From Planococcus citri (taxonomy: Eukaryota; Arthropoda; Insecta; Hemiptera; Pseudococcidae), in NCBI RefSeq assembly GCF_950023065.1, contig NC_088680.1, positions 16,170,559-16,234,558 of the forward strand: DNA of 64,000 bases, read 5' to 3'. Positions within the stretch are counted from its first letter, which is position 1. Each line of letters opens with the position of its first letter. The position numbers and the translations under genes are program-made. The notes under the pieces were generated by a model, which had not been told where the DNA came from, searched no databases, and saw only the letters and a list, made by a program, of their open reading frames with translations. This document shows, one piece after another, positions 56,697 to 64,000 of this stretch.

Positions 56697-58345
56697 AAAA
56701 CAGGCATTTTGCCAAATTTTGGCATTTTTTTGAATACGTTGTTTTTTGGAAGAAGGTCAATTGTCATTTTCTAAAAATTGTGATTTTTAAAAAAAAGTCA
56801 CATTATTGCAGAGATTGGATATTTTTTTAAAATAGACATTGTTTTGAACCCAAAGATAACATTTTTTCAAAAATTGGCATGTTTTCCAAAAAATGGAATT
56901 TTTTTCAAAAATTAGCATTTTTTCCAAAGATTGGCACTTTTTTCAAAATTTGGCATTGTTTCCAAAACTTAGCATTTTTTCCAAAAATTGACATTTTTCT
57001 CCAAAAAGTAACATGTTTTCCAGAAAAAAAAGGCATTTTCTCCCAAAAATTGGCACTTTTTCCAGAAATTGGCATTTTCCCCCTAAAATTGGCAGTTTTT
57101 TTCAAAAATTTGGCATTGTTTTCAAAACTTGGCATATTTTTCAGAAATTGGCATTTTTCTAAAAATTGGCAATTTGTTTTCCAAAAAATAACATGTTTTT
57201 CAAAAATTGAAATTTTTTTTCAAGAGTTGGCATTCTTTTTAGAAATTAGAATTTTTTCAAAATTTGACATTGTTTCCAATACTTGGCATTTTTTTCCAAA
57301 ATTAGAATTTTTACCCTTTTGGCATTTTTTTAAAACATTGTTATTTTTGCAAAAATTGACATTTTTTTTTGAAGAGTTGACGGAATTTTTTCCAAAATTT
57401 GGCATTGTTTCCAAAACTTGGCGTTTTTTCCAAAAATTGAAATTTTTCCCTAGAAATTGGCATTTTTTCAGAAGTTGACATTTTTTTTCAAAAATTAGAA
57501 CTTATTCCTAAAAATTGGCATTTTCTCCCTAAAATTGGCATTTTCCCCCCTAAAATTGGCATTTTCCCCCTAAAATTGGCAGTTTTTTTCAAAAATTTGG
57601 CATACTTTTTAGAAATTGGCATTTTTTTTTAAATTGGCAATTTTTCCCAAAAAATTACATGTTTTTCAAAAATTGACATTTTATTTTTAAGAGTTGGCAT
57701 TTTTTTTAGAAATTGGAATTTTTTCAAAATTGGCGTTGTTTCCAAAACTTGGCATTTTTTTCCAAAATTGGCATTTTTTCCCAAAATTGGCATTTTCCCC
57801 CAAAATTGGCATTTTTACTTTTTTGGCATTTTTTTCAAACATTGATATTTGTTCCAAAAATTTACATTTTTTTTTGAAGAGTTGACGGAATTTTTTCCAA
57901 AATTTGACATTGTTTCCAAAACTTGGCATTTTTTCCAAAAATTGAAATTTTTTCTTAGAAATTGCATTGGCATTTTTTCCAAAAATTAGAACTTATCCCT
58001 AAAAATTGGCATTTTTGCCCTAAACTTGGCAGTTTTTTTCAAAAATTTGGCATTGTTTTCAAAACTTGGCATATTTTCCAGAAATTGACATTTTTCTAAA
58101 AATTGGCAATTTTTCCCAAAAAATAACATGTTTTTCAAAAGTTGACATTTTTTTTTCAAAAGTTGGCATTCTTTTTAGAAATAGGAATTTTTTCAAAATT
58201 TGGCATTGTTTTCAAAACTTGACATTTTTCCCCAAAAATTGAAATTTTTTCCAAAATTGGCATTTTTACCCTTTTGGCATTTTTTTTCAAATATTGATAT
58301 TTTTTCCAAAAATTGGCACTTTTACCCTTTTGGCATTTTTTCCCA
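56697..58345. repeat. Minisatellite of GGCATTTTTTCCAAAA units with higher-order structure
   Basis: About 1.65 kb of degenerate tandem units 16-30 bp long, all variants of TTGGCATTTTTTCCAAAAA. The string AATTGGCAGTTTTTTTCAAAA recurs near 57,085, 57,568 and 58,024. Its neighbours follow in the same order, giving a higher-order period of about 460-480 bp. The long plus-strand frame (56,879-57,478) and its minus shadows are just translated repeat. The words resemble the GGCAAAAA family elsewhere in the window. Confidence 0.85.
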
Positions 58346-60439
58346 AGCCACTTTTCACGATTTTTGGTTTTATGTCACTTGACCCCTGCCTTAGAAGGCT
58401 GAGCCAATTTGGTATATACATTCATAACTAAGGTATCCTAGTTCCTAGATGTGCATTTTTGTGGTTTTGAAAATTCAAACCCAACTCATCCTGCCCATGC
58501 CCTCCAGCTGCCAAGGAGCAGGTTTTTGTATCATTTTTGGTGGTTTCTAACTTGGTGTCGGTTGGTGCGATAGCTAGATCCTCCCTAAATTGACCTAGGA
58601 GGTTGTAATTCAACATGTGACTTCACAAGGTGTCCAAGGGATTCTTTTTTGAGGGGGGTGGCTTTTCAACTCCAACTTAGCCCCTCTCTAGCTGCAAAAA
58701 AGAGGATTTCAACAATTCAACTCCATTTTTTATGGTTTTTGATTTTCCATTATGGCTGAAGCCTCCCCAAATTGATCAGGGAGGCTGAAATTTGCCATGT
58801 ACATTCACAATGTGTACCAGATGTGTATTTTAAGAGTTCCAAATTTGCAACTTTAACCTAGTCCCTCTCAATCTGCGAAAGGTGGATTTTTTCGATATTT
58901 TTCACAGTATTTCGTTTTTGTGTCATTGCTGGAGCCTCCCCAAATTGAACTAGGATACTGAAATTCGGCGTGAATATTTGCGAAATGTCCTTGATGTGTT
59001 TTTTGAGGTGGGGGGGGGGGGATTTCTGCACTCTTATCCATTATCCATCTCCTTCATCTACGTAAAAGTAGATTTTCGTTACATCTTTCACAATTCCTGA
59101 TTTTGTGTCTCTTGACTCTGGACCAGGAGGCTGAAATTTGCTCCCCCTTAGCTACAAAAAACTAAAAAATGAGCTACAATTTCTTTTTTCACGTTTCAAT
59201 TCAAATTCACCAGATTTTTCTAAACATTCAATAATAAAACAGAGCATTTCTATTTTTAACCTGTTCAAGTAGGTACTTATCAACGATGGACTCGAAGGTC
59301 AATGTTCGAACTAGCAAAATGGAAAACAGCGAATCAAACCGAATCGATCATTTACTTATACCTAAAATGTAACTACAATACCACCATACGCGAAGAATAT
59401 ATTATTCTGATTTCAGTACATTTCGAAGACATCGTCGAAAAATAGCTACAAAATGGCATTATTATTTCGCAAGTTCAACAACCCGATCTGAATATTAACT
59501 AAGAACGAGCGAGTCGAGTTTAATCGAGCAATTTATTCGTGAATTAAAATTTCACACTGACGATTCTTATCGCCTAAGGCGAAGGCAACACGACGAGTAA
59601 GTATTATCTTATCTGAAAAATTGAAACTTTAAAACATCATCGTGTCATCGAAAAAAATGTAAAAAATGCCATCTCGAAGAATTGATATTCTAACTAAGAT
59701 ACGTACGAAATAAACGGATATAGTTTTAGATAATTTTATTACAATAAAGAAATTCACGATATTACATTATCATTCTGTAGGTTGTTGTAGTATAGCTACC
59801 GTAAAAATAAACGACGAAAAAAAAACGTACGGGACCTGTCGATAAATCATTAATCCACATCGCGAATACTAAGTTTTGGTTAATTAATGGGGAGGGGGGA
59901 TGGTGAAACGACATGGAAAATTATCGATTTTTAAAATAAAAAATATCAACTTAGATAAAAACGATATTACATTACTTTTAAAAACGCTTATCAATATTGT
60001 GTATTTTCAGAAGACGAAAAATGACTGTACAGATTGTAGTAGGGTAGGTATTATTTGCACGACTTTTGACTTGAGACGCGGTGTATGCAGCTGACTTCGG
60101 CCTTCGGGAAGGGGACTACGAGAAAAAATGGGGAGAGATTTTAAAAAGCGTGATATATATGTACATTATATTACAATTTTACAATGGTAACAGAGAGTAA
60201 CCGAATATGGACCATACATTCTCAATATGAAAAATCTTAAGTTCTAATTTTCACGTTTATATGTATATCGAACGAAAGAAAATGAAACGAGAGAGAGACA
60301 GAGACGCGAATATTTTACACAACTGGTCGCTCTGCAAAAGTGTATAAAAAATTCCGAGTCACGTCGATTTTGTTCGTATATTACGACGTACACACAATAT
60401 AAGATGCAGATGTGTATGAGAAAAGAAATCGAACGCGGA
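58346..60439. other. Spacer with repeated 'CTCCCCAAATTGA' paragraphs; 3' flank of UBE2K
   Basis: From about 58,380 to 59,150 a loose repeat of about 180 bp is seen: words such as GCCTCCCCAAATTGA, AGGCTGAAATTTG, CAAGGTGTCCAAGG/CGAAATGTCCTTG and GATTTT recur four or five times. From 59,250 the DNA is more balanced, with no coding exon; the UBE2K 3' UTR lies at its right end. A minus-strand AATAAA near 59,738 is a weak polyadenylation candidate. Confidence 0.4.
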
Positions 60440-61494
60440 TTATCCGAATATCTGTTCGATTGCTTTATCCATATCCCAATTACAGGTTGATAACGCAACG
60501 AGAGCTTGATCCATATCGCAGCCGATACCCATTATACGTTCGATTTTCTTAGTGTAGTCTTCTTTTTTACGTGGACCTGAAAATAAACACAGCGAATCAG
60601 CCCACTGAACTATTGAACAAACGATACGAGCATTCGATAGTGTATAAGTTTGTATCTCTAACCATCTGCGTAGGTGCTGGTCCAATGTTCAGCTGTAGAG
60701 ACAAATATTTCGGGGTATTCTTTGTATTGGCGAGCGACTACAGCATCTTGAGGATCGTCCGGTTCTGGAGAGGCCATCAAAGCTTGCAACGAAAGTAACA
60801 CCGTCCTTAAGGTCATCGCTGCAGCCCTGTTTCATAGACATATTGTATATTAATGACACGAGGCACTTTCGATGCAACATGCACATTGTTGTGGTACGTT
60901 TAATATACTGACCATTGATCTTTCAATATATCTAAACAAATAGCTCCAGTAACCGATGAAATATTAGGATGCCATACTTTCGTTAAAAACCTGACCTGTT
61001 GAAATAAAAACATTCGAGTTAATAAATACTGAACTGATGTACGTATACGTAACTTCCTCGTGTAGTAAATGTAAGCCTACGTACTTTGGGTGGATTAAAG
61101 GGATAAGTTTCTGGTACTTTTATTTCCAATAGGAATTTACCACCTTCATAAGGCGTATCGGGAGGTCCTGCTATTTCACCTTTTAACTCGGAATAATTGT
61201 CGTCCAACAGCTCAACTCGTATCGAACATCTTGTAACCTGAGAGAACAATCAGTAGTGATGATGCATCGTTTTAAACAATGTGTATAGAGGTCAATGCAC
61301 AAAATACTAGATTAAGGATTATGTTCAGTATTCGTACTTGGTACTACCCGAACGAATGAAGTTCGAGAAGAGTGAACTATCGTAAGGGGCGAGATATTCT
61401 AGGTTAGGGTAAAAAGAAATAAATCGTGTACCTCTTCGCTGCGGATTACTTCTTTAAATTCACGTTTTATCCTCTGTGATGCTATGTTTTCCAT
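60440..61494 (-). CDS. UBE2K: Ubiquitin-conjugating enzyme E2 K (E2-25K), 5 exons, 199 aa
   Basis: Exons 61494-61432, 61237-61085, 60995-60913, 60826-60663, 60576-60440; phases agree. The start is MENIASQRIKREFKEVI. The E2 core has IAGPPDTPYEGG, YPFNPPK, the HPN motif (VWHPNISS), the catalytic cysteine in GAICLDIL, KDQW and LLSLQALMASPEPDDPQD. A C-terminal UBA domain follows (IERIMGIGCDMDQALVAL, NWDMDKAIEQIFG). E2 plus UBA and the length (about 200 aa) identify the UBE2K family (fly UbcD4), which builds mainly K48-linked chains. The Trp of KDQW is split by intron 3. Short frames extending from these exons into introns are artefacts. Confidence 0.95.
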
Positions 61495-62146
61495 GAGTAT
61501 TTGTTACGTTTACTAAAAAATAATACTATTATGAACGCGATACGCTTTTCATTACCGAATGGAATTAAAATGTTAATTACTGCTACGATCGAAGAAAAAA
61601 AATCACATAAATTTATTTACGTTACAATTTGCCGTAATCATCCAGACATCGAACCCTTTTTATTTTTTCACGACAGCGTTACCAACGTTTACACAACTTT
61701 GTATTTCGTTCATTGGCAACATTGCTGAAAAGATTCATTCGGTCGATTTTATTTTTCGTCATTCGTTGGTAAATTACCATTATTAATTAATTACCAAATT
61801 TCAAATTTTTCAGCAGAACGAAAGTAGCGAATTAATTATTAATAATTTGAAAATTTAATTTAAAAAAATTGAAAGCGCCTCTGAATGGCTCCTTGGCCAT
61901 TGCCATTGCTCATTTCAAACAAAAAGTGTGATTTTTTTATTCCAATTTCCAACTTGACAGTTCCCTCGAGGGTCGAGGCCTCGATGCTTGCTTTCAGATT
62001 AGAAATTCAGAAATTAGAAATATTGGACATTTGAACTTGGAGGATCAGGATCCTATAGAATAGAATTCAAAACATAATATAAGCTCACCACGTGAAGAAA
62101 GCAAAACTCGAAAATTTCCAATAATTTAAGTATACCTACATATATT
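61495..62146. other. 5' flank of UBE2K, no gene seen
   Basis: Holds the UBE2K promoter and 5' UTR. Short AT-rich stretches around 61,790-61,870 (repeated TTAATTATTAATAA) are the only pattern visible. The frame at 61,501-61,728 on the plus strand has no recognisable domain and overlaps the promoter. Confidence 0.35.
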
Positions 62147-62320
62147 TGAAAAGAAAAACTCTCTCCTCCTTATTTTTAAACTTTTATTTGCGAATTGCGA
62201 GTACTTTTCAAAAAGTTACAACTTTCCATCATCAGGAAAGAGCACTAGTTGTAACTTTTTGAAAAGTACTTCGCAAATAAAAGTTTGAAAATAAGGAGAG
62301 AGTTTTTTCTTTTCCAGTAT
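62147..62320. repeat. Hairpin inverted repeat, arms about 70 bp
   Basis: Left arm about 62,148-62,224 (GAAAAGAAAAACTCTCTCCT ... AAAAAGTTACAACT), right arm 62,246-62,316 as its inverse, spacer about 20 bp. There are small indels between the arms. Transcribed, it would fold into a long stem. The sequence just right of it (ATTGGACTCCTTAGTTTAGG) also occurs near 27,396, which suggests a dispersed element. Confidence 0.75.
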
Positions 62321-63897
62321 TATTGGACTCCTTAGTTTAGGTTCACCTTTACCAAACGCCTAAATATACTTCAAGAAATAGGTACCTAATAACATTTTTT
62401 GAATTGGATTTGGAATAAGAACTTCATTTTTCTGGCCTCATCAACCAATAGGAGGTGTTGCATAAACTCAAATTTGAAAACTTTGAAGTTTAATGTTTAA
62501 ACTAACTCAAATCAGCCTGAACAAACTGCGAAACAAAGGGCAAAAATTTCGAAAATTTATGATTCAAGAGTTTAAACCATATTAATTTTGTCAAACGTAC
62601 GTTGATAAAGTTCAAAAGAAAAAAAAGTGTTCGAAGAACGAAGGCAGAAATCGCCTTGGTAATGGGGTACAGAAACAGAATCTTAAAACAGACATACTTA
62701 AGTAAATTTCGCGAAATTCGAACAACAATTTGTTAAAAAAAAACTGCGAATCAATGAAAAGAAAAACTGATGTAATTTCAGGTAGGTACACAAATTGGTC
62801 AAAAATACATGAAAAAGTTTTCAAAAGTGTGTTGAAACTATCAAACTTGAGAAAAAATTTAAATCACTGAAAATTATAACGAAACATGACAAATTAAAAT
62901 TTCAGTAAAAATTGTGCAAAAAAACCATGAAGTGTTAAAACCGCGTAAAAATAAAGTAAAATATATAAAATCATTTCGAAGATCATTTAAATAGGTAGGT
63001 ACTTATCTGAAAATCAAGAAAAAAAGATTATAAAATTTCAATAAAATTTGTCAAAATTCAGCAAAAATATAATAAAACTGCGAAACAATATTTGAAAAAT
63101 CAAGACCCCCTCCAACGCACAAATAAAAGCATCAATTAGTATAAAGAAAACGAAAAGAGTAAAATCACCAAATTATAAAAACGATGAGTAAAATTCAAAA
63201 ATTGTCAATGATTTTAATGCATTTTGACGCTTTTTAAAATTACTTTTATGTGTTTTTAAGACTTTTTCATGCACTTTGGGCAATTTTCATCGAACTTTCA
63301 ACAAGTTTTGTTAATTTTCAACGATTTAAATTTTTAAAAAATGTTCTTACGTAAGTAGGTAATTTTAATGAGTTCTCATTTTCTAACATAACATTTCTTT
63401 TTTTGAAAATATTGACGATTTTTGTTTTTGTTATTTTCAGTACTTTTACGAATTTTTGGGCGTTTTTACAGCATTTTAGAAGATTTTCGCAACATTTTAA
63501 AATGCATTTTTGGGAAACTTTACTGAAATTTCATCACTTTCAGACAACTTTTATGTCTTTTTTTACGTTTTCAGCGCTTTTTCACGGATTTTGGGCAAAG
63601 TTCGTTGAAATTTTATTACATTTCGGTAATTTTCAATCAATGCATTTTCGGAAATTTATTGATACACTATTTTAAGTAGGTACCTAACATGTTTGTAACC
63701 CTTTTCATGCACTTTTAACAACTTCATTGAAAATAAAATTTCATCACTGTGTTTGATGGATTTTGGCGAGTCATAGGTTTCCACACATTTTTTAAAATTT
63801 TTTCACGAGTAATTTTCATTGAAATTTTAGCAGGTATGTTCATTTTCAATGATTTTTTTGTGTTTTTTTAAAAGTGTTTTTTCATAATTTCCATTTC
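62321..63897. repeat. AT-rich dispersed repeat field
   Basis: Runs of AAAATTTCAGTAAAATT, TGAAAATC and TTTTACGAATTTTTGG words, much like ABCH intron 2 (8,400-9,480). No coding exon. The frame at 63,403-63,675 is a Phe-rich translation of repeat. Confidence 0.5.
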
Positions 63898-64000
63898 CAG
63901 GGATGGAAAGCTAGCTGAAAGCTAAAAGCTGAAAGCTGAGGAAGTTTGGGACTTTTGGTAGCTAAAAGTTCTAGCCAAAAGTTTTATGTATTCAGCTTTC
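63898..64000. mobile_element. Left end of a hAT-like MITE, cut by the window edge
   Basis: CAGGGATGGAAAGCTAGCTG followed by AAAGCTAAAAGCTGAAAGCT words, the same terminus and interior style as the element at 9,507-10,042. Its right end lies beyond the window. Confidence 0.7.

Noticed and set aside
56879..57478. 199-codon plus-strand frame with repeating FFQKLAFFPKI-like peptide
   Set aside because: It is the translation of the GGCATTTTTTCCAAAA minisatellite. Unit length happens to be kept in frame over a stretch, and the minus strand is open as well.
1..64000. CRISPR array, operon or other prokaryotic system
   Set aside because: The window is eukaryotic, with spliced genes and transposons. 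The regular repeats are minisatellites without distinct spacers.

Overview
This window looks like nuclear DNA of an insect. It has intron-rich genes with short GT-AG introns, AT-rich intergenic DNA, an arthropod-type ABCH transporter gene, a Copia LTR retrotransposon, a decayed LINE and many small hAT-like and foldback elements. A short palindromic word around TAGGTACCTA recurs throughout. I suspect a hemipteran such as a mealybug or scale insect, but that is an impression from sequence style, not proven.

Layout, left to right. (1) 1-7.9 kb: no firm gene; AT-rich repeats, one weak terminal-exon candidate on the minus strand, and the 5' flank of the next gene. (2) 7,890-13,586 (+): a complete 14-exon ABCH half-transporter gene of 689 aa; its 2.6-kb second intron carries a 536-bp hAT-like MITE with an 8-bp target duplication. 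(3) 16,122-29,333 (-): a 7-exon gene for a 420-aa secreted protein (signal peptide, one LDL-receptor class A module, two laminin G modules), perlecan-like. Its intron 1 holds a dead LINE. Its intron 5 holds a nearly full Copia element (17,008-25,036), whose pol gene was itself hit by a 1,965-bp foldback hAT element. (4) 31.5-50.1 kb (-): three tandem copies of a two-exon gene coding BTB-BACK-BTB-BACK-propeller proteins (847, 933 and 945 aa). Each copy is followed by the same class of AT-rich repeat DNA. The spacer between copies 1 and 2 has gained two further inverted-repeat elements. (5) 50,978-52,292 (-) RNF41/NRDP1 and 53,234-55,691 (+) RFWD3, arranged head to head. (6) 56.7-58.3 kb: a minisatellite with higher-order structure. 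(7) 60,440-61,494 (-): the ubiquitin-conjugating enzyme UBE2K. (8) 61.5-64 kb: repeats and the start of another hAT-like MITE cut by the window edge.

Functionally, all the genes from 33 to 61.5 kb point to ubiquitin signalling: three candidate CUL3 adaptors, two RING E3 ligases and one E2. The three single-copy genes are conserved housekeeping genes. The BTB triplet is a local, fast-changing expansion in which each copy carries its own internal duplications or deletions; it is the best candidate here for something not described before. All exon models were built by hand from splice consensus, reading phase and protein family resemblance. No search or alignment program was run.
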